Assembly (NCBI RefSeq): GCF_020697055.1
Contig: NZ_JAJFBP010000014.1
Coordinates: 1 to 64,000 of the forward strand
Source of the DNA: Panacagrimonas sp.
GTDB taxonomy: Bacteria > Pseudomonadota > Gammaproteobacteria > Nevskiales > Nevskiaceae
Direction of reading: 5' to 3'
DNA length: 64,000 nucleotides
This document shows, piece after piece, positions 25,404 through 34,520 of the stretch. The notes under the pieces are model-generated. The model saw only the letters and a list, made by a program, of their open reading frames with translations. It did not search any database and was not told the origin of the DNA. The translations under genes were made by a program, and so were the position numbers. Every line of letters begins with the position of its first letter. Positions within the stretch are counted from its first letter, which is position 1.

Positions 25404-26126
25404 ATGTTGTTGATCCCTGCCATCGATCTCAAGAACGGTCAGTGCGTGCGTCTGCGCCAGGGCCGCATGGATGACGTCACCGTCTTCTCCGACGACCCGG
25501 TGACCGTCGCCCAGCGATGGGCCGACGAAGGCGCCGAGCGCCTGCACGTCGTCGATCTCGATGGCGCGATCAAAGGTCAGCCGGTCAATCTGAAGGTCGT
25601 CGAGCAGATCGCCGAGGCCGTGAAGATTCCGGTTCAGATCGGTGGCGGCGTGCGCGACGAGGAAACGGTCCAGCGCTACCTCAACGCCGGCGTCGCCTAC
25701 ATCATCATCGGCACCAAGGCGGTCAATACGCCGCATTTCCTGCGCGACCTGTGCATCGAATACCCGCGCCACATCATCGTGGGGCTCGATGCAAAGGACG
25801 GGCGCGTGGCGCTCAACGGTTGGGCCAAGGTCACCAACCACGACGTCGTCGAGATGGCGCAGCACTGCGAGCGCGACGGCGTCGAGGCCATCATCTACAC
25901 CGACATCGGCCGCGACGGAATGATGAACGGCTTCAACGCCGCATCGACCCAGAAGCTGGCCAAGGCGGTCAACACGCCGGTCATCGCCAGCGGTGGGGTG
26001 TCCTCTCTCGACGACATCCGCGTCCTGCGCGAGATCGAACCGGACGGAGTGACCGGCGCGATCATCGGCCGTGCCCTGTACGAAGGCGGACTCTCCTTCA
26101 AGGACTGCCTCGCGGCGGCTCGCTGA
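25404..26126 (+). CDS. hisA: ProFAR isomerase
   Basis: This 240-residue TIM barrel isomerises ProFAR to PRFAR. Catalytic Asp8 (PAIDLK) and Asp129 (VGLDAKDG) are in place. The phosphate-binding loops IGGGVRD and ASGGVSS are intact. It lies 36 bases upstream of hisF, with which it shares the half-barrel repeat. Confidence 0.97.
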   Translation: MLLIPAIDLKNGQCVRLRQGRMDDVTVFSDDPVTVAQRWADEGAERLHVVDLDGAIKGQPVNLKVVEQIAEAVKIPVQIGGGVRDEETVQRYLNAGVAYIIIGTKAVNTPHFLRDLCIEYPRHIIVGLDAKDGRVALNGWAKVTNHDVVEMAQHCERDGVEAIIYTDIGRDGMMNGFNAASTQKLAKAVNTPVIASGGVSSLDDIRVLREIEPDGVTGAIIGRALYEGGLSFKDCLAAAR

Positions 26127-26162
26127 GCGCCGACAAGGCGCCTTTCTTCACCTCTCCCTCCC

Positions 26163-26957
26163 ATGCTGGCCAAGCGCGTCATCCCCTGTCTCGACATCGA
26201 CCGCGGCCGCGTGGTCAAGGGCGTCAAGTTCGAGGACGTGCGCGACGCCGGCGATCCGGTGGAGGTCGCGCGACGCTACGACCGCCAAGGCGCGGACGAA
26301 CTGGTGTTCCTCGACATCACCGCCAGTAGCGACGACCGACCCACGCTGTTCCAGACCGTCGAGGCGGTGGCGCGCGAGATCTACATCCCGCTGACCGTCG
26401 GCGGCGGCGTGCGCACCAGCGCCGACGTTCGTGCGCTGCTCAAGGCCGGCGCGGACAAGGTCTCTATCAATACCGCCGCGGTCCACAACCCGGACTTCGT
26501 CACCGAGGCCGCGAGCCGTTATGGCGTTCAATGCATCGTCGTGGCGATCGATGCCAAGCGCGTGAACAAGAAGAAGGAGCCGGTCCGCTGGGAGATCTTC
26601 ACGCACGGCGGTCGCAAGTCCACCGGCATCGAAGCGATCGCCTGGGCGGCGCAGATGGTCGCCAAGGGCGCCGGCGAACTGCTGGTCACCAGCATGGATC
26701 GCGACGGCACCAAGGAAGGCTACGACCTCGAACTCCTGCGCGCGATCAGCGACGCGGTGCCGGTGCCCGTGATCGCCTCCGGCGGCGTGGGTACGCTCGA
26801 TCATCTCGTGCAGGGCCTGCAGGACGGTCACGCGGACGCGGTGTTGGCCGCCAGCATTTTCCACCAGGGAACGCACACCGTCGGCGAGGCCAAGCGCTAC
26901 ATGGCCGAGCGCGGCGTGCGCGTGCGAGAACAAGCCCTTCCCGCGTTCGTCATCTGA
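26163..26957 (+). CDS. hisF: Imidazole glycerol phosphate synthase, cyclase subunit
   Basis: This 264-residue TIM barrel forms the imidazole ring with ammonia from HisH. Catalytic Asp11 (CLDIDRG) and Asp130 (VVAIDAKR) are present, as are VGGGVRT and ASGGVGT. It is followed after 13 bases directly by hisE. The hisI gene usually found at this point in related gene orders is absent. Confidence 0.97.
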   Translation: MLAKRVIPCLDIDRGRVVKGVKFEDVRDAGDPVEVARRYDRQGADELVFLDITASSDDRPTLFQTVEAVAREIYIPLTVGGGVRTSADVRALLKAGADKVSINTAAVHNPDFVTEAASRYGVQCIVVAIDAKRVNKKKEPVRWEIFTHGGRKSTGIEAIAWAAQMVAKGAGELLVTSMDRDGTKEGYDLELLRAISDAVPVPVIASGGVGTLDHLVQGLQDGHADAVLAASIFHQGTHTVGEAKRYMAERGVRVREQALPAFVI

Positions 26958-26970
26958 GGACGCCATCATC

Positions 26971-27312
26971 ATGAGCAACACCCGGGACGACGATCTGGGC
27001 GCGGCACTCGACGCGCTCTACGCCACGCTGCTGGATCGCAAGACCGCCGATCCGTCCAAGTCGTACGCGGCGAGCCTCTATGCCAAGGGGCTGGATGCGA
27101 TCCTGAAGAAGATCGGCGAGGAATCCGCCGAAACGTTGATCGCCGCCAAGAACGGAACCCGTCCCGAACTGGTCCATGAGATGGTGGATGTGATCTATCA
27201 CCTGTTCGTCCTGATGGCCCGTGAGGGCATCCATCCGGCCGATCTGGCCGTAGAATTGAAACGTCGCGCAGGTCGTTCCGGGCTGGAAGAGAAGGCCGTC
27301 CGCGTCAAGTAG
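26971..27312 (+). CDS. hisE: Phosphoribosyl-ATP pyrophosphatase
   Basis: This 113-residue stand-alone enzyme hydrolyses phosphoribosyl-ATP to phosphoribosyl-AMP, the second histidine step. The all-helical MazG-like core shows [16 protein letters not shown] and [14 protein letters not shown], the acidic metal-binding helices. It is not fused to HisI, and no hisI lies beside it. tatA follows after 52 bases, a common neighbour in proteobacteria. Confidence 0.95.
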   Translation: MSNTRDDDLGAALDALYATLLDRKTADPSKSYAASLYAKGLDAILKKIGEESAETLIAAKNGTRPELVHEMVDVIYHLFVLMAREGIHPADLAVELKRRAGRSGLEEKAVRVK

Positions 27313-27364
27313 TCCTTTATCGCGGTCATTCCGCGCCCGGAATCTAGACTCTAGGAGACCTGTC

Positions 27365-27589
27365 ATGGGTAGTTTCAGCATTTGGCATTGGCTGGTGGTG
27401 CTCGCCATCGTCGTGCTCGTGTTCGGCACCAAGAAGTTGCGCAACCTCGGCGGCGACCTGGGCAGCGCGATCAAGAACTTCAAGGGCGCGATGAAGGACG
27501 GCGAAGCCGAAGCCAACAAAACGCCCGAAGAGATCGCGGCGCAAAAGGCGGCGGCGGAACAAGAGGCGCGCGACTCCAGCAAGGTCTGA
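27365..27589 (+). CDS. tatA: Sec-independent translocase pore subunit TatA
   Basis: This 74-residue protein has one membrane helix (about 6-21, [15 protein letters not shown]), the [14 protein letters not shown] hinge and amphipathic helix, and a charged tail. AGGAGA precedes the ATG. TatA oligomers form the passage for folded proteins in the inner membrane. It begins a tatABC operon. Confidence 0.95.
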   Translation: MGSFSIWHWLVVLAIVVLVFGTKKLRNLGGDLGSAIKNFKGAMKDGEAEANKTPEEIAAQKAAAEQEARDSSKV

Positions 27590-27621
27590 TCCCGACCGTC
27601 CGCCGGTCCGACGAGTCGCCC

Positions 27622-27927
27622 ATGTTCGACATCAGCTTCGGCGAGTTGGCGCTGTGCTTCATCGTGGCGCTGATCGTGCTCGGCCCCGAAAAGCTGCCCA
27701 AGGTCGCGCGAACCGTCGGCCGCTGGGCCGGGCAGGCGCGCGGCTACATGCGCAACCTGACGGCCGAACTCCAACGCGAGACCGAGTTCATGGACATCAA
27801 GCGCCAGCTCGAGGAGGCGCAACGCGAGTTGCGTGACGCCGGCGCGCAGGCGGAACGGGAGATGCGCTCGGTGGGTGAGACGGCGAGCCGCGACCTGATG
27901 AAGCCGCCGCCGTCATTGCCGCCGTGA
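27622..27927 (+). CDS. tatB: Twin-arginine translocase subunit TatB
   Basis: This 101-residue protein has an N-terminal membrane helix with the TatB hallmark Glu (MFDISFGELALCFIVALIVLG), then GPEKLPKVARTVGRW and a long amphipathic coiled region. With TatC it forms the receptor for twin-arginine signal peptides. Its TGA overlaps the GTG start of tatC (GTGA). It is shorter than the Escherichia coli protein because the tail is trimmed. Confidence 0.94.
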   Translation: MFDISFGELALCFIVALIVLGPEKLPKVARTVGRWAGQARGYMRNLTAELQRETEFMDIKRQLEEAQRELRDAGAQAEREMRSVGETASRDLMKPPPSLPP

Positions 27928-28709
27928 CCCCCGAGGAGGAACAACAGGCGTCGAGCGCGCCCGAGCAGCCGCTGATGGCGCACCTGCTCGAGTTGCGCGA
28001 CCGGATCCTCAAGATCATCTACGGCGTGGTGATCGCGTTCGCGCCGCTGGCCTATTTCTCCAAGCAGATCTACGCGATCGTCGCCGAGCCGCTGATGAAG
28101 CTGATGCCGGCCGGCACCTCGATGATCGCCACCGAGGTCGCGTCGCCGTTCTTCGCGCCGTTGAAGTTGTCGATGATCCTGGCGGTCGCCGTGTCGATGC
28201 CGTGGACCTTGTTCCAGCTCTGGGCGTTCGTTGCACCCGGTCTCTACAAGTCCGAGCGGCGCCTGGTCACACCGCTGCTGTTCTCGAGCACGATGCTGTT
28301 CTACGCCGGCATGGCGATGGCGTACTTCCTGGTGCTGCCGACGGTGTTCAAGTTCCTCATCAGCGTCGCGCCCGAGGGCGTGGCGGTAATGACCGACATC
28401 AACAAGTACCTCAACTTCGTACTCGCGATCTTCCTGGCGTTCGGCATCGCGTTCGAAACGCCGGTGGCGATCGTGCTGCTGGTCTACACCGGCTTCGTCA
28501 CGCCCAAGCAGCTGCGCGAGAACCGCGGATACGTGCTGGTCGGCTGCTTCGTGGTCGCAGCGGTGCTCACGCCACCAGACGTCGTCTCCCAGTTCCTGCT
28601 CGCGGTGCCGACGTACGTGCTCTACGAGATCGGCATTCTCGCAGGGCAGTGGCTGACGCCCGGAACCAAGCAGGTCGAGGAACAGCAGGCGATCGCCGAG
28701 CGCAAATAG
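27924..28709 (+). CDS. tatC: Twin-arginine translocase subunit TatC
   Basis: This 261-residue protein has six membrane segments. The conserved N-terminal PLMAHLLELRDRILK and the first periplasmic loop are intact. It starts with GTG in a four-base overlap with tatB. TatC binds the twin-arginine signal peptide. The gene ends 44 bases before the convergent aroE stop, and no clear T-tailed terminator was seen between them. Confidence 0.96.
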   Translation: MTPEEEQQASSAPEQPLMAHLLELRDRILKIIYGVVIAFAPLAYFSKQIYAIVAEPLMKLMPAGTSMIATEVASPFFAPLKLSMILAVAVSMPWTLFQLWAFVAPGLYKSERRLVTPLLFSSTMLFYAGMAMAYFLVLPTVFKFLISVAPEGVAVMTDINKYLNFVLAIFLAFGIAFETPVAIVLLVYTGFVTPKQLRENRGYVLVGCFVVAAVLTPPDVVSQFLLAVPTYVLYEIGILAGQWLTPGTKQVEEQQAIAERK

Positions 28710-28753
28710 CGCCGATCCCGTAACCCGGCGGGTCCGGGACGACGGTCCGCCCT

Positions 28754-29644
28754 TTAGTCCTGAGGCGGAAGCTCGATGTGATGGTGATACACCGGCTGGT
28801 GCGCACCGACCGGTTCGCACGGCCCGTCCGAACCCATCTGGCCCCGCAATTCGGCCAGGACCGGCGCGGTGGCCGGTCGCACGCCGCGCCAGCGCTCGTA
28901 GCTGCTCGCCGCCTGTTCGACCAGCATGCCCAGGCCATCCGCGCTTCTCGCGGCCTGCTGTGATCGCGCCCATCGGCAGAACGGCTGATTCGCCGCGCCG
29001 TAGCTGAGGTCGTAGCAGTCGCCGCCTTCGGCGAGCAGGCGTCCCGGAAGCATCGGCAGCCCGCCCGCATGCCCGGCCGAGGTCGCGTTGACGATCACGT
29101 CGTATCGATCACCCTTCAGCGCCAGGTGGGTGCGCGGCACGATCGTCCCATGGGCCTTGAAAGCCTCGGCCAATTCCTCGGGTTTCCAGGGATTGCGATT
29201 CGACACCACCAGCTGCGACGGACGCGCCCCCAGCAGCGGGCCCAGGATCCCGCGCGTGGCACCACCGGCGCCGAGCACCAGCACGCGGCGCCCCCTCACG
29301 ACGATGCCCAGTCGTGCGAGATCGTTGACGAAGCCTTCGCCATCGGTGTTGTCGCCCGCCCACCCGGTGTCGGTGCGCACCAGCGTGTTCACGGCGCCGG
29401 CGAGTTGCGCGCGCTCGGACACCGTTTCGCACAACTTCGCGACTGCCTGCTTGTGCGGCAGCGTCACGTTGCAGCCGCGCAGCCCTTCGGCGTGAAAGAT
29501 CTTCAACTGCTCGGCGAGCGCCGCCGGTGCGACCTCGATGGACTCGTAGCTCAGCGACTGGTTCGTCTGCTTGGCGAACAGCGCGTGGATGACCGGCGAT
29601 TTCGAATGGGAGATGGGCTGGCCGATGACGGCGTAGCGGTCCAT
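28754..29644 (-). CDS. aroE: Shikimate dehydrogenase
   Basis: This 296-residue NADPH-dependent enzyme reduces 3-dehydroshikimate. Substrate-binding SHSKSP, catalytic Lys in NVTLPHKQA and Asp in GDNTDGEGF, and the cofactor loop LGAGGATRG followed by SNRN are all present. A tail of about 20 residues ending HHHIELPPQD extends past the usual end. It starts seven bases after the hemB stop and is probably co-transcribed with it. Confidence 0.95.
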   Translation of the reverse strand: MDRYAVIGQPISHSKSPVIHALFAKQTNQSLSYESIEVAPAALAEQLKIFHAEGLRGCNVTLPHKQAVAKLCETVSERAQLAGAVNTLVRTDTGWAGDNTDGEGFVNDLARLGIVVRGRRVLVLGAGGATRGILGPLLGARPSQLVVSNRNPWKPEELAEAFKAHGTIVPRTHLALKGDRYDVIVNATSAGHAGGLPMLPGRLLAEGGDCYDLSYGAANQPFCRWARSQQAARSADGLGMLVEQAASSYERWRGVRPATAPVLAELRGQMGSDGPCEPVGAHQPVYHHHIELPPQD

Positions 29645-29651
29645 GTGCCGA

Positions 29652-30650
29652 TCACTCTCCCAGCCAGGCCGCGGCCTGCCTGGCGTAGTACGTGAGGATC
29701 ATGTCGGCGCCCGCGCGGCGGAAGCACAGCAGCGCTTCCATCAACGCGCCGCGCTCGTCGAGCCAGCCGTTGGCGATCGCGGCGCGCAGCATCGCGTACT
29801 CGCCGCTGACCTGGTACGCGGCCACCGGAACCTCGAAGCGCTCCTTCACGCGACGCACGATGTCCAGGTACGGCATGCCCGGCTTGACCATCACGATGTC
29901 CGCACCCTCGGCGAGGTCCAGCGCGACTTCGCGCAGCGCCTCGTCGGAGTTGGCCGGATCCATCTGGTACGTGCGCTTGTCGGCTTTGCCCAGGTTGCGC
30001 GCCGAGCCCACGGCGTCGCGGAACGGGCCGTAGAAACTCGACGCGTACTTGGCCGCGTACGAAAGGATCAGCGTGTTCTTCTGACCGTCGCGCTCGAGCA
30101 CGTCGCGGATCTGTCCGATGCGGCCGTCCATCATGTCGCTCGGCGAGATGATGTCGGCGCCGGCCCGGGCGTTCACCAACGCCTGCTTGCGCAGCATCTC
30201 CACCGTGCCGTCGTTGTCGACATCGCCGTCAGGACCGAGCACGCCGTCGTGCCCGTGCGTGGTGAACGGATCCAGGGCGACGTCGACCATCACGCTCAGG
30301 TCCGGGCAGGCACGCTTGACCGCCTGGATCGAACGCGCGACCAGGCCTTCGGGATTCAGCGCTTCTTCGCCGCGATCATCCTTCCGGGACTGCGGAATCA
30401 CCGGAAACAGCGCCACGCAGGCCACGCCCAGCGCCTGCAGCGCCTCGCACTCCCGTACCAGCTCTTCGAGATCCAGGCGCGTCACGCCCGGCATCGACGC
30501 GACCGTCCCTTTCTCGGCGCCTTCCGCGACGAACAGCGGCTGGATCAACTGTGCGGGCGCAAGCTGGGTTTCGCGCACCATCGCGCGCACCGATGCGGAC
30601 TGTCGCAGGCGGCGTGGGCGGAGCAGCGGGAAACGTCCCGCGAGGGTCAC
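29652..30650 (-). CDS. hemB: Porphobilinogen synthase (delta-aminolevulinate dehydratase)
   Basis: This enzyme of about 332 residues condenses two aminolevulinates into porphobilinogen for haem. Schiff-base lysines occur in NLGKADKRTYQMDP and IVMVKPGMPYLD. The metal segment reads DVALDPFTTHGHDG, the Asp/Ala form rather than the Cys-rich zinc form, so Mg-type activation is expected. Start choice is weak: GTG at 30650 is listed, and TTG at 30659 is equally possible; neither has a good ribosome site. aroE follows. Confidence 0.94.
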   Translation of the reverse strand: MTLAGRFPLLRPRRLRQSASVRAMVRETQLAPAQLIQPLFVAEGAEKGTVASMPGVTRLDLEELVRECEALQALGVACVALFPVIPQSRKDDRGEEALNPEGLVARSIQAVKRACPDLSVMVDVALDPFTTHGHDGVLGPDGDVDNDGTVEMLRKQALVNARAGADIISPSDMMDGRIGQIRDVLERDGQKNTLILSYAAKYASSFYGPFRDAVGSARNLGKADKRTYQMDPANSDEALREVALDLAEGADIVMVKPGMPYLDIVRRVKERFEVPVAAYQVSGEYAMLRAAIANGWLDERGALMEALLCFRRAGADMILTYYARQAAAWLGE

Positions 30651-30698
30651 GTTGGTCAAGATGTTGCTCGGTGACGAATCGGCGCGAATGATAGCGGG

Positions 30699-31496
30699 AT
30701 GCAAGACCCTCCCGCGCTGGCCGAGCTCCTGCGACCCGCGCTGTTCTTCGCCCTGCTGGTGGTGGTGAGCGTGTGCGAGCAGTGGCGCCCCCTGCGCCTG
30801 AGCGATCCGCAGCGCCTGCTGCGCTGGCCCGCGAACTTCGGACTGGTCGCGATCGGGCTGGTGCTGGTCGCCGCGCTGCCGATGAGCATGCTGGCGGCAT
30901 CGCACTGGGCCAAGGGCGCGGGCTTCGGCCTGTTCAATCTCGTGGAAGCGCCCGTCTGGGTCGAGGGAACGATCGCCTGGTTGCTGCTGGACCTCGCGAT
31001 GTACGCGCTGCATCGCGCGCTGCACGAGGTGCGCTGGCTGTGGCCGCTGCATCGCGTGCACCACAGCGACGTGGAATTCGACGTCACCACCGGCCTGCGC
31101 TTTCATCCGGCCGAGCTGCTGCTCTCGCAGCTTTTCCGTCTGGGCCTGGTGATGCTGCTCGGCGCCCCGTTGATGTCGGTGCTGGCCTACGAGCTGGCGT
31201 TCGCGGCCTTCCTGCTGTTCCAGCACGCCAACTTCCGCCTGGCCGGCCCGCTCGAGCGCATCCTTCGATTGCTGCTGGTCACGCCCGACATGCACCGTAC
31301 GCACCATTCGGTGCATCGCGACGAGACCGACTCCAATTACGGATTCGTGCTGAGCCTCTGGGATCGGGTGTTTCGCAGCTACCGCCGAGCGGCGCGCGAC
31401 GCCCCGAGGCAGATGCGCATCGGATTGTCGGAATTCCGCGTACCGGAACAACAGACCCTGCGCGCGCTGCTCACCCAGCCGCTGGAGCGTCAGTGA
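30699..31496 (+). CDS. Sterol desaturase/fatty acid hydroxylase family membrane protein
   Basis: This 265-residue protein has several membrane helices (about 10-25, 45-65, 85-105, 150-175). The histidine clusters of the di-iron membrane hydroxylases are present: HRALHE, HRVHHSDVEFD, and HRTHHSVHRDETDSNYG. It would hydroxylate or desaturate a lipid at the membrane. It precedes an ECF sigma factor gene by 76 bases on the same strand, so it could belong to that regulatory unit. The lipid substrate is unknown. Confidence 0.87.
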   Translation: MQDPPALAELLRPALFFALLVVVSVCEQWRPLRLSDPQRLLRWPANFGLVAIGLVLVAALPMSMLAASHWAKGAGFGLFNLVEAPVWVEGTIAWLLLDLAMYALHRALHEVRWLWPLHRVHHSDVEFDVTTGLRFHPAELLLSQLFRLGLVMLLGAPLMSVLAYELAFAAFLLFQHANFRLAGPLERILRLLLVTPDMHRTHHSVHRDETDSNYGFVLSLWDRVFRSYRRAARDAPRQMRIGLSEFRVPEQQTLRALLTQPLERQ

Positions 31497-31572
31497 ACGT
31501 CCCCATGCGAAGGCAGCACGGGGCGGCCCAAGGGGCCGCTATGATTCCCCGATCCTGATTCGAACGAGCCGA

Positions 31573-32136
31573 ATGGCAGACGCAGAGCAGCTGAGGAGAC
31601 TGCTGGAAGCAACCGCGCGCGGGGACGATCGCGCGTTCGCGGAGCTGTATCGCGCCACCAGTTCGCATCTGTACGGCCTGCTGCTTCGTATGCTCCAACG
31701 GCGCGACTGGGCGGAAGAAGCGCTGCAGGATTGCTTCGTCAAGATATGGCAGAAGGCCGAGACCTACGAGGCGGACAAGGGTGCACCGCTCACCTGGCTT
31801 CTCACCGTCGCCCGTTATCGAGCGCTCGACCTGCTGCGAGTCAAACGTCCTGAAGTGGAGATGCCGGACCACGACGAGGAGTTTTCGCTGCCGCCGCTGA
31901 CCTTCCAGGACGAGGCGCAGGATCCGCTGGCACGCGCCAGCGAGGGACAAGGCATCGCGCGCATGCGCGACGCCTTGCGCGAATTGCCACAAGAGCAGCG
32001 CGAGGCGGTGCTGCTCGCCTACTACGAGGGCTACACGCATCAGGAACTCGCGGCGCGAATGAACGCGCCGCTGGGAACGGTCAAGAGCTGGGTGCGGCGC
32101 GGGCTCGCGCGCCTGCGGGAAGCGCTGGATCGATGA
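31573..32136 (+). CDS. ECF RNA polymerase sigma factor (SigK-like)
   Basis: This 187-residue sigma-70 family protein has region 2 (FAELYRATSSHLYGLLLRM, WAEEALQDCFVKIWQKA, TWLLTVARYRALDLLR) and region 4 (LPQEQREAVLLAYYEGYTHQ, then APLGTVKSWVRRGLARLRE). It is separated from the following anti-sigma gene by one base, the typical paired layout. It would direct transcription of an envelope or oxidative stress regulon and probably its own operon. Confidence 0.92.
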   Translation: MADAEQLRRLLEATARGDDRAFAELYRATSSHLYGLLLRMLQRRDWAEEALQDCFVKIWQKAETYEADKGAPLTWLLTVARYRALDLLRVKRPEVEMPDHDEEFSLPPLTFQDEAQDPLARASEGQGIARMRDALRELPQEQREAVLLAYYEGYTHQELAARMNAPLGTVKSWVRRGLARLREALDR

Positions 32137-32137
32137 C

Positions 32138-32887
32138 ATGAACTACCAATCGACCAAGCTGCGTCAGGCTCTCGCGTCGGAATACGTCGCCGGCACGCTC
32201 ACGGGCGCTGCGCGACGACGCTTCCAGCGCCTGATGGCGGAGGATCCGAGCCTGCGCGAGGAAGTCAGCTACTGGGAGGAGCGCTTCGGCGACCTCGGCA
32301 TCTTCGAGCCGGTGCCACCGCGCGAACTGGTGTGGACCGAGATCGAGCAGCGCATCCGCCACACGCCCGGTGCGGTCATTCCGCTCGAGGCAGCGCGCCA
32401 GCGTCGGCGGCTGATGTTCTGGCGCCTGTGGGCGGGACTGGCAACCGCCGCCAGCATGGTGCTCGCGGTGATCCTGGTACGCGAACAGCCGCCCGCGGCG
32501 CCGCTGGTGCCGCCCAAGGCGCCGATCGATGTGCGCTACGTCCAGGCGCAGGCCTACGTCGCGGCGCTCAAGCTGCCCAACGAAGACGCGCAGTGGACCG
32601 TGAGCGTGCTGCCCGATGCCCGCGCGCTTCGCGTGATCGCGAGCGCGCCGGCCAAGATCCGCGAGGACGAGGATTACGAGCTGTGGTGGCTCGGCGACGA
32701 CGGCAGCGCGACGTCGCTGGGTCTGCTGCCGCGGGCCGGCGCCTGGCAGGTGTTGTTGCCGCTGCACCTGCGCGTGAAGGCCAGCGGCCGCGTCGCGGTG
32801 AGCCTTGAGCCCGCCGGCGGTTCACAGGCCGAGGACGGACCCAGCGGTCCGGTCCTGGTCTCTACCCCGCTCGTCCCGTCGGTCTAG
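32138..32887 (+). CDS. Membrane anti-sigma factor, RskA family
   Basis: This 249-residue protein has an N-terminal sigma-binding region (about 1-75, including LASEYVAGTLTGAARRRFQR), one membrane helix (about 91-112) and a periplasmic RskA C-terminal domain (YELWWLGDDG...SLGLLPRAG). It holds the partner sigma at the membrane until its periplasmic part is cleaved or changed. No zinc-binding HxxxCxxC is present. It ends 11 bases before the convergent gpsA stop. Confidence 0.9.
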   Translation: MNYQSTKLRQALASEYVAGTLTGAARRRFQRLMAEDPSLREEVSYWEERFGDLGIFEPVPPRELVWTEIEQRIRHTPGAVIPLEAARQRRRLMFWRLWAGLATAASMVLAVILVREQPPAAPLVPPKAPIDVRYVQAQAYVAALKLPNEDAQWTVSVLPDARALRVIASAPAKIREDEDYELWWLGDDGSATSLGLLPRAGAWQVLLPLHLRVKASGRVAVSLEPAGGSQAEDGPSGPVLVSTPLVPSV

Positions 32888-32898
32888 CAGCTGGCAGA

Positions 32899-33897
32899 TC
32901 AATCCACCTCGGCCTTCGACGGCCGCGTCGCGAGGTTCTTCACCGCTTGCACCGGCGTGATCTCGCCGGCGATGAGCCGCACGACCTGCTCGGTGATCGG
33001 CATGTCCACACCGACGCGACCTGCGAGACGCAGCACCTCGGGCGCCGCCTTCACGCCCTCGACCACCTGCTGGATCTCCTCGCTGGCCTGCGCCACGGTC
33101 CGGCCTTGCGCCAGCAGCAATCCCAGGCGGCGATTGCGCGACTGGTTGTCGGTGCAGGTCAGCACCAGGTCGCCCATTCCCGCCAGACCCATCAGGGTTT
33201 CGGGATGCGCGCCGAGCGCCTCGCCCAGCCGCATGATCTCGGCCAGACCGCGCGTGATCAGGGCCGCGCGCGTGTTGGCGCCCAGTCCCATGCCGTCAGC
33301 GATTCCCACCGCGATTGCCATGACGTTCTTCGCGCTGCCGCCGATCTCCACGCCCACCACGTCGTCGGAGGTGTAGGCGCGAAAGCCGTCGCCGTGCAGT
33401 GACTGCGCGATCAGATCGGCGAACGCATCGTTGCGCGAGGCCACCGTCACCGCGGTGGGCAAACCCAGGCCCATCTCCTTGGCGAACGTCGGCCCCGAGA
33501 TCACCGCCAGAGCGCGTGCCTCCCCCAGCGCGTCGGCCACCACCTCGTGCACCAGGCGCCCCGTTCCCGGTTCCAGTCCCTTGCACGCGCACGCCAGTCC
33601 CTGCTCGGCGTCGAGCAGCGGCGCGATGCGATCGAGCGTTTCGCGCAATGCGGAGCTGGGAACGACGATCAACAGGTGCGCGGCCTGGCGCACCGTGGTC
33701 TCGAGATCCGAGGTCGCTGTCAGCGACGCGGGGAAATGGCACCCGGGTAGATAGCGCGCGTTGAGGCGCGCCGCCTGCATCGCCGCGAGCTCGGCTGCGT
33801 TGCGTCCCCATAGGCGGGTCGGCGTTCCGCGCCGCGCGAGCTGGATCGCCATGGCCGTGCCATAGGAGCCCGCACCGAGCACGCCGAGGCCGGCCAT
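32899..33897 (-). CDS. gpsA: Glycerol-3-phosphate dehydrogenase [NAD(P)+]
   Basis: This 332-residue enzyme reduces dihydroxyacetone phosphate to glycerol 3-phosphate for phospholipid synthesis. The NAD loop GVLGAGSYGTAMA, the SGPTFAKEMG motif and the substrate-binding GGSAKNVMAIAVG are intact. It starts 12 bases after secB, the conserved gammaproteobacterial neighbour. Confidence 0.96.
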   Translation of the reverse strand: MAGLGVLGAGSYGTAMAIQLARRGTPTRLWGRNAAELAAMQAARLNARYLPGCHFPASLTATSDLETTVRQAAHLLIVVPSSALRETLDRIAPLLDAEQGLACACKGLEPGTGRLVHEVVADALGEARALAVISGPTFAKEMGLGLPTAVTVASRNDAFADLIAQSLHGDGFRAYTSDDVVGVEIGGSAKNVMAIAVGIADGMGLGANTRAALITRGLAEIMRLGEALGAHPETLMGLAGMGDLVLTCTDNQSRNRRLGLLLAQGRTVAQASEEIQQVVEGVKAAPEVLRLAGRVGVDMPITEQVVRLIAGEITPVQAVKNLATRPSKAEVD

Positions 33898-33909
33898 GGA
33901 GCGACGACC

Positions 33910-34440
33910 TCAGTGCGCCTTTGCGGCTTCGCCTTCGGCGCCCGAGGCCTGGCGTTCGGCGCGCTGGCGCTGCAGGGCTTCCATGTACATCGCCTCGAAG
34001 TTGATCGGCTGCAGCAGCAGCTGCGGGAAGCCGGCCTTCTGGACGAAATCCGCGACCGCCTCGCGCGCGAACGGGAACAGCAGGCTCGGGCAGTAGCCGC
34101 CGAGGATCGCGGCTTTCTCGGCGCTGTTGGGGAAATTGCGCACCAGGAAGATGCCGCCCTGGTGTACTTCGACGAGGAACACGGTGTCTTCGCCGTTCTT
34201 GGCGGTCACCGTGATGTTCAGAACGATGTGGTAGATGTCGTTCTCGAGCGACTTCATCGTCGTTCCGACATTCACGTCGATCTGCGGCTGCACATTGAGC
34301 ATGAAGACGTTCGGTGCGCCGGGCACCTCGATCGATGCGTCCTTGACGTAGATCTTCTGCAGCAGCACCTGGCGGCTGACGGCCTGGTCGTCGGCGGGAG
34401 CGCCGGACGGCGGCGCGGAAGCGGGGCCCTGTTCGGCCAT
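33910..34440 (-). CDS. secB: Protein-export chaperone SecB
   Basis: This 176-residue protein is slightly longer than usual because of Ala/Pro/Gln-rich ends. The core KIYVKDASIEVPGAPNVF, the VFLVEVHQGGIFLVRNF strand and the YCPSLLFPFAREAV segment are typical. The tetramer keeps preproteins unfolded and delivers them to SecA. It lies between grxC and gpsA as in enteric bacteria. Confidence 0.96.
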   Translation of the reverse strand: MAEQGPASAPPSGAPADDQAVSRQVLLQKIYVKDASIEVPGAPNVFMLNVQPQIDVNVGTTMKSLENDIYHIVLNITVTAKNGEDTVFLVEVHQGGIFLVRNFPNSAEKAAILGGYCPSLLFPFAREAVADFVQKAGFPQLLLQPINFEAMYMEALQRQRAERQASGAEGEAAKAH

Positions 34441-34520
34441 GCGATTTCTCTTTCTGGGTCCTGAGGGAGTGCCGGCACCGGCCGGCAGGGGCGCAAGGAT
34501 AGCGCGCGACGTGTGCCGCT

